This document shows positions 1-10,000 of a stretch of DNA of 64,000 bases, piece by piece (position 1 is the first letter of the stretch; every line of letters starts with the position of its first letter). The notes below the pieces were generated by a model. That model was not told the DNA's origin and searched no databases. It saw nothing but the letters and a program-made list of their open reading frames with translations. The DNA is from an uncultured Collinsella sp. GTDB lineage: Bacteria > Actinomycetota > Coriobacteriia > Coriobacteriales > Coriobacteriaceae. The stretch spans positions 26,257-90,256 of the forward strand of contig UQMD01000006.1 of NCBI GenBank assembly GCA_900542155.1, written 5' to 3'. A program made the translations under genes and the position numbers.

Positions 1-905
1 GCGCTCGCCTTGGTAAAGACCACAACCAGGTTGGCGACGTACACGATGGAGGTGAGCGTCTGCGTCATGTAGTTCACAAACGCCATGACCTGGCCCTGCG
101 TGAGCTCGCCCACGTTGACCTGGATACCGCCCACCCACAGGATGGCGCACACGCCCAGGTTCATCACAAGAAACGTGACGGGGTTGAGAATCGACGAGAG
201 CTTGCCCACCGCGATGGCAGTATTGGCCTGGTCGTCGGCTGCCTGGGCAAAGCGCTCGCGCTCATGGTCTTCGCGCACGAAGGCGCGAACCACGCGGGCG
301 CCCGAAAGGCCCTCGCGGCAGATAAGCGCGATGCGGTCAAGCTTTGCCTGCAGTTGCTTGTAGTACGGGATACAGCGCGCCATGACAAACCAAAACACCA
401 GGCCGATGGCGGGCGTGCAAATCAAAAAGATAATGCCGAGCTTAAGGTCGATGGCAAGGGCCGCGACCATGGAGCCCACCGCCAGGAAGGGCCAGCGGAT
501 GAGCATGCGCACGCCCAGCGCCACAGCGAGCTGCACCTGGTTGACGTCGTTGGTGATGCGGGTGATAAGCGACGGCGTGCCGAAGCGGTCGAGTTCGGCA
601 TAGCTCAGCTTGTTGATGTGCTCGTAGAGCGCACCACGGATATCGGTGCCCATGCCCTGCGAGGTAAGCGCCGCCATCTTTTGGCAGACAAGCGTAAACG
701 AGATGCCGATCACGGCCATGGCGGCAAGCACCATACCGCAGCGGATGACGGCGCTCACGTCGTGCGAGCCAATGCCTTTATCGATCATCTGGGCAATCAC
801 CAGCGGCGTAAGCAGGTCAAAGATCACTTCGATCAGCTTGCACGCAGGGCCAATCACCATATACCGGCGAAACTTACCACCAAAACGCCTGAGCAGCTCA
901 ATCAT
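1..905 (-). CDS. ABC transporter, transmembrane exporter half (3' end outside window)
   Basis: About 301 N-terminal residues of an ABC exporter of the type I (MsbA/LmrA) fold are present; the nucleotide-binding domain lies beyond the left edge. The start (MIELLRRF) follows a purine-rich GGGAG site. Hydrophobic segments, a stretch matching exporter coupling helices (RITNDVNQVQ) and the typical VRAFVREDHE segment support the family. It would be a membrane protein pumping an unidentified substrate, probably as one half of a dimer. No partner gene is visible here. It points leftwards, away from the duplicated surface genes, so the 906-1114 gap holds divergent promoters. Family call is confident; substrate is unknown. 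Confidence 0.85.
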   Translation of the reverse strand, partial: MIELLRRFGGKFRRYMVIGPACKLIEVIFDLLTPLVIAQMIDKGIGSHDVSAVIRCGMVLAAMAVIGISFTLVCQKMAALTSQGMGTDIRGALYEHINKLSYAELDRFGTPSLITRITNDVNQVQLAVALGVRMLIRWPFLAVGSMVAALAIDLKLGIIFLICTPAIGLVFWFVMARCIPYYKQLQAKLDRIALICREGLSGARVVRAFVREDHERERFAQAADDQANTAIAVGKLSSILNPVTFLVMNLGVCAILWVGGIQVNVGELTQGQVMAFVNYMTQTLTSIVYVANLVVVFTKAS

Positions 906-1058
906 GTATAGGCGCTCCCTATCATCATTCACACTCAATTCGAACCATGATAGTACCGCCACCCCAAAAGAAGCGTAAACAACTCGTCATTTCTAACGGG
1001 ATTCAGTTTTCAGAGGGGTATACGCGCACACCCAGCCAGTGGCGGGCAAACCGCCTGA

Positions 1059-1064
1059 TATACT
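1059..1064 (+). promoter_or_regulatory. Candidate -10 element of surface gene A
   Basis: TATACT lies about 50 bases before the start codon at 1115, and the same hexamer is conserved in the duplicate at 2407-2412. The -35 region is weak (CAGTGG at usual spacing), so this is a suggestion only. Confidence 0.35.
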
Positions 1065-1114
1065 TAGATTAGTGCTACCAAGTTAGTCGCCGACCCTTGA
1101 AATGAGGTGCCGAG

Positions 1115-2157
1115 ATGAACGACATTCTCGCAAGAAGAGCAAGACGAGCAACCGTGGGCATCGCCCTTTCCGCGGCGCTTGTCGCGGGAATCGCCCCCCC
1201 GTAACGGCGATCGCGGCAGAAACCAGCGCCCCCACCGGTGCGGCCGTTTCGCAGACGAGCACCGCCAACGGCAATTCGGGCGCCCTGCAGACGGAAGATG
1301 CGGCCGCCGCAAAGGAAAAAGCGTATGCAGCCATGCAGGAAGCGCTCAAAAACCTCGAGGCCGCAAAAGACGCCGCAAGTCCCGAGAAAATTGCGAGATT
1401 CAATGATGACATTGCCCGTTTTCAAGAGCTCCGCGACAAGATGGCGGCGCAAGCCGCCGAATTGAGGGAATCCCTCCCCACCATGCAAGCGGACATCGAT
1501 GCAGCCCAAGCCAAAACCGACGAGGCCATCAACCGGGTAAGCAAGCTCCAGGAAAAATTAGACATGAAGCTTGAGGAGCTTAAGGCAGTCGAAGCACTCG
1601 GCGACGAGGAGCTTGTCGAAACTGTTAAACAGCAAATAAAGTCGTTGCGCCAAGAGATCGTAACGGCAAAAGCGCGAGTTGACTTTTGCGAAATGGAGCT
1701 CCGCGAGGCCCAGGACCGCCTCAAAAGGCAGGAAAGACAAGTTAATGACTGTGAGCGTGCTGCAGAGAAGTATAAAGCCCATATCGACCAGTTCACAGCC
1801 TGGCGAGATGCGCTCCTCGACAATTTGGAAAAGGCGCAAACGGCCTATGACGACGCCTGCAAAGCATACGAAGAGGCAAAAGCTGCAGCAGACAAGGCCA
1901 CCTCGCCCGAGATAACGCAACCGGCAGAGACGACACCGCCCGCCGGCTCAGCGCAGCCGTCCGGAACAACGCTGCCCACCAATTCGCCCACATCAGGCAA
2001 AGACGCTCGACCGAGCTCCACCAAGCAAGCAAATGCAGGCGGCAAGCTTGCAAATACGGGCGACACAGCGCCGAGCGCAATCGCACTCGCAGGCATCGCC
2101 GTCACAGGACTCGGAATAGCCACCGCGGGTGTGCGCCGCATCAAGAACTCAAGGTAG
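1115..2157 (+). CDS. LANTG-anchored coiled-coil surface protein A, frameshifted in signal peptide (phase-off?)
   Basis: The start is ATG 1115, seven bases after a GAGGTG site. It opens a signal peptide (MNDILARRARRATVGIAL...) that runs into a TAA at the end of a C7 tract (1194-1200). One extra C would join it to the long downstream frame, which continues as VTAIAAETSAP. The mature part is a long Glu/Lys/Ala-rich coiled coil, then a Pro/Thr/Ser-rich wall-spanning linker. It ends in LANTGD, a hydrophobic segment and a basic tail, the signature of a sortase substrate. The alternative ATG at 1102 reads through but lacks a signal peptide and overlaps the ribosome site, so it is unlikely. Function is probably surface adhesion, but no ligand can be assigned. 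This could be phase variation, a pseudogene or an assembly error. Confidence 0.75.
1194..1200 (+). other. C7 homopolymer in signal peptide codons of surface gene A
   Basis: Seven consecutive C residues at the exact point where the signal-peptide frame and the mature-protein frame part by one base. Adding one C restores a continuous protein. Confidence 0.8.
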
Positions 2158-2201
2158 CTACCAGCGAACGTCGCCTTTGCCAATCCGCAAGCCCAAAATC
2201 A

Positions 2202-2249
2202 AAAGAGGCCCCGCTTCCCCAACTCAAACGAAGGAAGCGGGCCTCTTTA
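2202..2249 (+). terminator. Intrinsic terminator after surface gene A
   Basis: Long GC-rich hairpin with AAAGAGGCC and GGCCTCTTT at its base, starting 44 bases after the stop codon. It ends in a T run and should work in both directions. Confidence 0.8.
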
Positions 2250-2462
2250 CTTGTTAAAACAGATGCCAACGCCGCCGTCTCTTGAACCACGTAGCCATCA
2301 ATGCCCAGACAACACTAGCAAGCCGCATTCCTTAAGGGATAGATTTAATGGCTGTTAATCAAGGGGTATACGCGCACGCCCGATCAATGGCGGGCAAACC
2401 GCCTGATATACTTACATTAGTGCTACCAAGTGAGTCGCCGACCCTTGAAATGAGGTGCCGAG

Positions 2463-3466
2463 ATGAACGACATTCTCGCAAGAAGAGCAAGACGAGCAAC
2501 CGTGGGCATCGCCCTTTCCGCGGCGCTTGTCGCGGGAATCGCCCCCCCGTAACGGCGATCGCGGCAGAAACCAGCGCCCCCACCGGTGCGGCCGTTTCGC
2601 AGACGAGCACCGCCAACGGCAATTCGGGCGCCCTGCAGACGGAAGATGCGGCCGCCGCAAAGGAAAAAGCGTATGCAGCCATGCAGGAAGCGCTCAAAAA
2701 CCTCGAGGCCGCAAAAGACGCCGCAAGTCCCGAGAAAATTGCGGAAATCGATACTAAAATTGCCATTTTTCAAGAGAACTACGACACTAATTTGGCGCAA
2801 GCCGCCATATATAAGGAATCCCTTCCTACCATGCAAGCGAACGTCGATGCAGCTCAAGCCGAATGCGATAAGGCCCACAACCGGACAAGAGCCCTTGAGG
2901 CAGAATTAAATAAAATCGACTACACGACTCCTGCCGAAACTATTCGGCAGTTGCAAGAGGCGATCACAGAGGCAATAATGCAAGAAAATTCCTGTGAAGA
3001 TAAGCTTGAGCACTGCCGAATGCGCCTCGAAAGTCATAAAAGCCTGATTTATTTCTTTGAAAGCGAAGTGGAGTTTAATAAAACCCATCTCGACGGAGAA
3101 ACAGCCAAGCGGGATGCGCTCCTCGACGATTTGAAAAGAGCGCAAACGGCCTATGACGACGCCTGCAAGGCATACGAAGAGGCAAAGGCCGCGGCGGACA
3201 AGACCGCCTCGCCCGAGATAACGCAACCGACCGAGACGACGCCTCCCTCCAACTCGACGCAACCGACCGAGACGACGCAGCCCACCGGCTCGCCCGCGAC
3301 CGGCAAATACGCTCCATCGAGCTCCACCAAGCAAGCAGATACGACCGCCGGCAAGCTCGCGAACACGGGAGATGCAGCGCCGAGTGCAATCGCACTCGCG
3401 GCAATCGCCGCCGCAGGCCTCGGAATAACCGCCACAGCCACACGCCGCATCAGGAACTCAAAATAG
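2463..3466 (+). CDS. LANTG-anchored coiled-coil surface protein B, frameshifted in signal peptide (phase-off?)
   Basis: Paralogue of the preceding gene with the same start context (GAGGTG, then ATG 2463), the same signal peptide and the same C7 interruption at 2542-2548. One added C would restore the reading frame. The first ~94 codons match copy A base for base. The coiled coil then differs in sequence and phase, and the C-terminal 120 residues become similar again. The linker contains repeated QPTETT blocks. The C-terminus has LANTGD, a hydrophobic stretch and an RRIRNSK tail, which predicts sortase anchoring. Identical ends with a variable centre resemble antigen families diversified by recombination. 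Ligand unknown. Confidence 0.75.
2542..2548 (+). other. C7 homopolymer in signal peptide codons of surface gene B
   Basis: Same tract, same position and same one-base frame break as in surface gene A (offset 1348). Confidence 0.8.
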
Positions 3467-3510
3467 CCGCCAGCGGTTATTGTCTTCGCCAATCCACAAG
3501 CCCAGAGACA

Positions 3511-3552
3511 AAAAGAGGCCTGTTTCCCCACCTAGGGAAACGGGCCTCTTTA
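3511..3552 (+). terminator. Intrinsic terminator after surface gene B
   Basis: Hairpin AAAGAGGCC...GGCCTCTTT starting 45 bases after the stop. It is homologous to the terminator of copy A but with a changed loop. Confidence 0.8.
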
Positions 3553-3687
3553 ACTACAAAAATTCAAGCAACAGCACCGCCGCCTCTTGAACCACGTAGC
3601 CATCAATGCCCAAACAACGCCAACGAGCAGCAAAAGACACGGGATTAAATTATTCAGATAAATGTGACCCTTCAGGTGGTTTTGGTC

Positions 3688-3792
3688 GGCTACCCGCGAG
3701 TGCCGGCAGGGCGCTTGGTAGTCGAGCGATCCCGCAGGCAAAGCCGAGGACCAGCGAGACACCAAGCGCCCTGCCGGCACTCGCGGGTAGCC
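3688..3792. repeat. Perfect 32-bp inverted repeat
   Basis: Arms 3688-3719 and 3761-3792 are perfectly complementary over 32 bp, with a 41-base interior. It lies 13 bases beyond the 3' end of the SRP RNA gene. No coding frame is evident. The 3467-3805 gap otherwise holds only the surface-gene terminator and remnants of the duplication. Confidence 0.9.
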
Positions 3793-3805
3793 GCGGCACC
3801 AAAAA

Positions 3806-3923
3806 GCGCCTGCGCGCTCGATGGATTCGGATGCCCGACAGAGGCTCCTTATGGCTGCTTCCTTCCGGACCTGACCAGATTCGGAACATGTCGTCATCCG
3901 AACCCATCGAACGCGCTAGGCGC
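3806..3923 (-). ncRNA. ffs: Signal recognition particle RNA, small bacterial (4.5S) type
   Basis: The minus strand carries the conserved domain IV core GGTCAGGTCCGGAAGGAAGC followed by AGCC, which binds Ffh. The flanks (GCGCCTAGCGCG... and ...CGCGCAGGCGC) pair to form a long rod with TTCGGATG opposite CATCCGAA. A T5 run directly follows the 3' end. The RNA scaffolds the SRP that targets nascent membrane and secreted proteins. Ends are set from the base of the stem and may be off by a few bases. Confidence 0.95.
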
Positions 3924-3930
3924 TCGGTAT

Positions 3931-3959
3931 ATCTTACCTGCTCCCGTCCAGCAGGGCAA
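3931..3959 (-). promoter_or_regulatory. Promoter of SRP RNA
   Basis: On the minus strand TTGCCC (3954-3959) and TAAGAT (3931-3936) are 17 bases apart. This places transcription start near 3924, the predicted 5' end of the RNA. Confidence 0.65.
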
Positions 3960-3992
3960 GTGGGGCGAACCCATCGGATGGATTCGCCCCAC
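3960..3992 (-). terminator. Terminator hairpin of the giant surface protein
   Basis: GTGGGGCGAA pairs with TTCGCCCCAC 13 bases after the stop codon at 4005. There is no U tract, and the -35 box of the SRP RNA begins immediately after, so termination may be inefficient. Confidence 0.5.
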
Positions 3993-4004
3993 TCGTCCAT
4001 ATCG

Positions 4005-7000
4005 CTAGCGGCGCCTACGGTACAGGACCGCGCCGCCCGCTGCGGTCAGCGCGCCGATGCCGGCCATGGCCGCGAGCGCCTCGACCGGCAGGCTGCGGTC
4101 GCCGGTGTCGGGCATGCCGCCCTTGGAGCCGTCGCCGCTGGAGCCGCTGCCGGAGCCGTTATCTGAACCGCCGCCCGAGCCGCCGCCCGGCGTGCCGGGG
4201 TTCTCGGGGGTGCCGGGGGTCCCGGGCTCCTCGGCGTAGCTGTTGGTGAAGACCGGCGGCAGGTTGGCGTCGCCCTCGTAGGAGACCCTCGCCGACAGGT
4301 AGCCCGTCTTGGTGCCGTCTGACGCCTCGTCGCTCACCGTGACGACGATCCTGTGCACCGCCTTGTCGTAGGTCACGTGCGCCTGGCCGTCGTCGACCTC
4401 GCTCACCGTGAAGGTGTAGGTGCCGGCCTGCTTGAACGTCAGCGCATCGAACGCGACGCTGCCGTCCGCGGCGTTCTTGGCGGTCGACATGACCTTGCCG
4501 TCCCGGCCCTTGAGCTCAAAGCTGAACTGGCCCGCCTTGAGCTCGGCGCCCTTGAGCACCTTGGCGGCGCCCAGCTTGAGGGTGACGGGCGCGGCCTGGT
4601 AGCCGTTGGTGAACGTCACCGAGTCGTCGCCCGCGGCATTGCCCTCGGCATCCATGAGCTCGTGCCTGACGGCGAGCGTGCCGTTTCCGGCATCGGTGAC
4701 CGTCGTGCGCACGCGGTACGTCGCCCTGTCGTACGTCACGCCGCCCGCCGTGCCGGCGACCTCGCGCAGCTCGTAGCCGTACGCGCCGGGCGCGGTGTAG
4801 GTGACAGGGTTGAGCGCGACCGTGCCGTCGGCGGCGTTCCTGCCCGTCGCCGCGACGATCTCGCTGCCGTCGGCGGCAATCTCGACCAGCTGGAACTCGA
4901 ACTCGCCCTCGGCCAGGTCGCGGCCCTTGAGCTTCTTGCCCACCTTGATCTGGTCGGTGACGGAGCTCGGCGTCGGGTTCACGCCGTAGGTGTTGGTGAA
5001 CTCGAACGCGCCCTTGCCCCCGGGCGTGCCCTCTGCGGGCAGGACCTCCGCGGCGAGCGTGCCCGCCTTGGTGTCCTCGACGACCCTGACCGCGAAGGTC
5101 TTGGTCGCCGTCGCGTCGTTGACCACGCCGTCGACCGAGCCGGACTCGCTCACCCGGTAGGCAAACGTCTTGGTGCGCAGGCCGTCGCCGTCGATCTCGA
5201 CGTCATCGAGGTCGCTCGGCTGCCTGAACGTGACGCGGCCCAGCTCGACGTTGCCGGCGGCGTCGTTGGTCGCCTCGGTCACCGTCTTGCCGGAGGCGTC
5301 GACCGGTGCGGGCGCGCCGTCCAGCGGCTCAATCTTAAAGGTGTACTTGCCCTCGATGTCGGCCTGCGTGAGGCCGAGCCCGGCCTGGCCGAGCGCCAGC
5401 GTCTTGGTGCCCGCGAGGTCGACCGTCGCCTCGCCGGCACCATAGGAATTCACGAACGACAGCGTGCCGTCGGAGCCCTCGGGATAGACCACGGCAGTGT
5501 CCAGCCCGCCCTTGCCGTTATCGGTCACCTTGACCGTGATGCCGAAGCTCGACGTGGCCGCCGTCACGCCCGCGGGCAGCCGGTCCGTGCCGTCCTCGGA
5601 TACGGTATAGGGGATGGTCCAAGAGCCGTCGGCGGCCCTGGTGGCGGTGCCGTCCGCCACCATCCGCCCGAGAGCGTCGGTAGTGTAGGAGATGGGCGAG
5701 AACGCGAGTCCCGCGGCCTCGCCGTCGCCGGAGGCCCGGTTGGACGCGGTCGCGACCACGTTGCCCCGGGCATCGCGGACGGAGAACGAGAACTCGCCCG
5801 CCTTCGCGGCGCGGCCCGTCAGCGTCTTGGTGGCATTAATTGCCACGTTGCCCTCGCCGCCGAGCGTTCCGGTGGCCTCGTAGGAGTTCTGGAACGCGAC
5901 CGTCACGGGCGCGGGCGCCGCCATGGCGTCATCTGCCGTGGAGACCTCGCTGCGGGCGACCTCGACACCGTCCTTGGCAACCGTGGTCGTGACCGTGAGC
6001 TTACCCGTCGCGGCGTCGTAGCTGGGCGCGATGGTCACCGTGCGCGGCACGGTGTCGTTGGTGTAGCCCTCGCCGCCGAGCTTGGTCTCGGTGACGGTGA
6101 AGCTGTAGGTCTTGTCCGCGTCGGCGTCGGTAAACTTCACGTCGCTGCCCGCAGCACCGCCAATGAGGTCGACCAGGTCGGCCGCACCGTCATCGGCCGC
6201 GGCCACGGCGTAGACGTCCTTTTCGGTCTTGAGGCCGAGCTTGGCGGCCGTCTCGGCGTCGGCGGTCACGGTGAAGGCGAACTGCCCCGCCTCCATGGAG
6301 CGGCCGGAGAGCGTCTTGGACAGGCGCACACCCGCGCGGGCCGAGTAGTCGAGCTTGGTCGTGTAGGTGTTGACGAAGTCGCCGCCGCTCGCCTGCGCGA
6401 TCGCGGGCGTCGTGGCCGTAAGGTTGCCGGAGCCGTCGTCGGTCACGGTCACCGTCATCGTGGCGACGTGGTCGTCGTAGGCCACGCCGGCGATGGCGGA
6501 GCCGTCATCGGGCCTGACCTCGCGCACCGTGTAGGTGAAGGTCTTGGCGCGCACGCGCTTGCCGCCGACCTCGGCGAACCCGGCATCTTTGATGTCATTG
6601 AGCGTGTAGCGGATGGAGCCGAAGTTAAAGGCGACCCTATTGCCCGCCTTGGTGCCGGCGGCGGCCGTCACACTGACGGTCTTGGAGCCGTCGGCAGAGC
6701 CCTCGGGCATGGGAGCGCCGCCCTCGCCCGCGAGCGTGAACTGGAAGCTATCGCCCTCCGCCCAGTCGCGGCCCTCGAGCGTCTTGGTGAAGAGTCCCGC
6801 GGTGGAGACGTCCCTGCCCTCGGTGGCCGTTCCGTACGTGTTGGTGAACGCGACAGTCGCGCCGTCCTCGGTCACGGCGCCTTCGGCCCCCTCGGCCGTG
6901 GTCGCGTAGCCCTCGGCGGCATCCTCGGTCACGGTATAGTGCGCGCCCACGGGTAGGCCGGAGATGATCTTCTCCCCGCCATCCTTAAGCGTGAAGTTCG

Positions 7001-10000
7001 CCTTGCCGCCCGCGAACGTCACGGCGTGCTCGCCCTTGCCGAAGGTGCCGGAGACGGGCTCGCCGTCCCCGTCGGTCAGCGCGACCGTAAAGCCGAACTC
7101 TCGCTGGCTGTCGCCGCCGACGACCGTCTTCTTGACGGTGAGGCTGCCCTCGCGGGACACGCTGTTGTGGGTCGTGTTGGTCTGGGATTCGTTCTCCCCC
7201 ACCTTGACCGTGGCGGTGTTGGAGATGTCGTCGACCACGGCGGCTTCGGCGGAGACCTTCACGTCAAAGCTGAGCGTGCCCGTGGCGCCCGCAGCCTGCT
7301 CGCCGAGCGACCAGGTAAGGGTGCGCGTCGCGGCGTCGTAGGCGGCACCGTCGGCAGAACCCTCAACATAGTTAACGCCCTTGGGCAGGACATCGGTCAC
7401 CGTCACGTCAGCCGCCTGCGCGGCGCCCCTGTCGTCGACGCTGTTATTGGCCCAGCCGATGGTATAGGTGAGGGTATCGCCCACGCCCACCAGCCTGCCA
7501 TCCACATTGACCTTGGCACCCGAGGCGTCCGCCTTGGTGACGGTCTTGGTGTTGTCGTGCGGCGTGAAGGTGTTGGTGAAGGTCTTCTTGCCCCGCTCGT
7601 TGAAGATCTCGGCCTTAAGGCCGGCACCAGTCTGAGTCACTGCGATGTCGAAGGTGAAGGCATGCGCATCGTCCTCAATCAGGACATCGCCGCTTGCTTT
7701 CTCGGTCACGGTCGCGTGGTAGGTGCCCAGATTGGTGAAGCTGAGCTCGCCAAAGGAAACCTTGCCGTCCTTGTCATTCTTCGCCTCGATTGGGTAGCCC
7801 TCGAGGACATTGCCCGCGCCATCGGTGAGGGAGAGCTCGAAGGTGAATTCCCCCTCCTGGAGGCCGGGCTTGCGGCCTCCAGCGAGCACCTTGGTGAGCT
7901 CGGGGACGGACGCCGTGGCGGGGGCGGGGTCGAAGGTGTTGGTGAAGGCGGCGAAGGAGACCTGGTCTGCCGCGATGGAGCCCTCGGCCTTGGAGCCCTC
8001 GGCTCCGTTCACCGCAGCCTTGTAGCCAGCGGCGGCGCGCTCGGTCACCGTGTAGGCAGTTCCCGCGGGCAGCCCCGTGATCCTCGCCGTCTGGCCATCT
8101 TTGAGCTTGAGGGTCGCCTTGCCGTCCTCGAACGTCGCGTCACCGTAGGTGCCGGACACTTTGCGGCCCATGGCATCGGTGGCCTCAACCACAAACTTAA
8201 ATATCTTGTCCGCGTCGACCGCCAGGCCCTCGCGCGCCACGACGGTCTTGGAGACGTCGAGCTCGCCCGTCTTCACAGTGTTGGTCACGGTGAAGCCGCG
8301 CTCGGCGTCGCCGGTGACCTTAGGGCTGTAGCCCTCGACGGGCACCTCGGCCACGGCGTAGTCGATCACGGAGCCGGACTCGGAGTACTTGGGCAGGCCC
8401 TTGAAGGAGCCCTTCCAGCCGTTGGACTCGCTCAGGGTGATCGAATCGATGACGGTATCGCCGTTCTTGAGATTTACTTTGACCTCATCAGGATGGGGAA
8501 TCCTGGGGTTCTCCCAGACCTTTTTAATGGGAATGTCGATATTCTCGGACTTACCGATGACGACACCGCCGTTGGCGCCGATGCCGCCTCCCAACGGCGC
8601 CATATTGCCAGAGATCGTCAGCGACGTCTGACCGCCGCCGAGGTTATACGCATCCTCGCTCATCACAGATTTAAGCGCGACGTTCGGCGTGGCGTCGGTA
8701 AAGGACAGGGGCTCGCCGTTGTCACCACCGGGCAAGAATCGCGGGATTTCGGGGTTTGTTGCCGCATAAGTGCCTTCGGGGTTAAACAGCCCACCGTCTC
8801 TGTACCAGCTGACCTTTCCGCCGCCCGGAGCGCGGTTGGCCAAGGTCAGTTTGTATTTGGCGTCTTTGAAGCCGGTGAAGACAAAGTCGTCTCCCGCCTC
8901 ACCAGCCGTGTTCCTGGCGATCAGGCCGCCGTCCTGGACGTAGACCTTGGCATCTCCGGTCGGGCAGAACCACATGCCGCCGCCCTGTTTATCCGCATGG
9001 TTATCAACAACGAGAGCGTTTTCGATATGGAGCGTACTATAGCCAAGATACTCGTTGCCTTCGCTATACACGCCGCCACCCATGCTCCAAGCAGTATTGC
9101 CCTTGATCTCGCCCGCGCTGAGCGTGACGTCATTCGAATAGGTATAGACGCCTCCGCCGGCGGAAGCGGAGTTGCCAGATATGGATCCGCCCTGCATGGT
9201 GAAAGCAGTATTCCCCTTTTCGCCGCCCTGGCAGCCCGGGTCAACCACACACACTCCGCCGCCTTTGCCTTTGCCCTTGCCAGACACAACGTTGTTCTTA
9301 ATCTCTCCACCCGTCATGGTGAACTCGGCGTTGCCCTCAATATGAACTGCTCCGGAAGGATCGTAGGCCGCCTCCAGCCTACTGCTCCTGTTGCCGGAAA
9401 TCTGGCCACCAGTCATCGTGAACTTGGCTCTTTGGTTTTCGCCCTTACCCTGGCCGTACGCAAGCACCGCACTGCCTCGATAACCGTTGTTGCCCTCGAT
9501 GCGGCCTCCGCTCATGTCAAAGCGAGCATCGCCCCACAAAATGACGCCAGAAGATGTAAGCCAATAGCAATTGGTGGCCCCGGTAACGACTCCGTTGTTA
9601 CGGATAACGCCACCCCTCATAACTACATGAGCGCCACTGGACGCGCGAACGGCACCGCAATACGAATGGCGCAGCTCGCACTGCTCGATAACGCCGCCCG
9701 TCATGGTAAGCGAGGCATTTTCTCCCGACACGTCGACGGCGCCCGCGTTATCACCGCTCGTGGTGCCGTCGTACACGACGGCCTCGTCAGAGAGCACAAC
9801 TGCTCCCCTGCTAGAAATAATGGCGCCCTTGTTGTAACGGCCTCTCAGGGACGCTTTCCCTGACAGCTCGAGGGACGCCCTCTCGGCAACATTGACCAAT
9901 ACAGAGACGCCACTTTTCTTTGCCAAGATGGTATAGGGCTTATCCGACGTGATCTTAATCATCTTCCCGGCAGGAATCGTGAGCGTGGAGCCGAGCTTCA

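Larger units (their letters stand above)
1015..2310 (+). repeat. Tandem duplication, unit A
   Basis: This unit contains promoter, surface gene A, its terminator and about 60 bases of downstream sequence. It matches unit B (2363-3615) at an offset of 1348 bases over the first part. Bases 1085-1395 are identical to 2433-2743. The central coiled-coil region diverges. Similarity returns from about 1800 to the end, including the segment around 2281-2306, which recurs at 3586-3611. Confidence 0.85.
2363..3615 (+). repeat. Tandem duplication, unit B
   Basis: Second copy of the unit at 1015-2310, in direct orientation, separated by about 50 bases. The first 310 bases of the gene region are identical between copies, which implies a recent duplication or ongoing gene conversion. 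The central coding part is strongly diverged. Confidence 0.85.

Noticed and set aside
1102..1114. Alternative start ATG 1102 that would bypass the frame break in surface gene A
   Set aside because: It sits on the ribosome site of ATG 1115, gives a basic N-terminus without signal peptide, and cannot produce an exported LANTG protein.
4353..9863. Very long open frames (867 and 945 codons) on the plus strand opposite the giant adhesin
   Set aside because: They mirror the GC-rich codon pattern of the real gene, lack ribosome sites and signature motifs, and are low-complexity. The minus-strand protein has clear domains.
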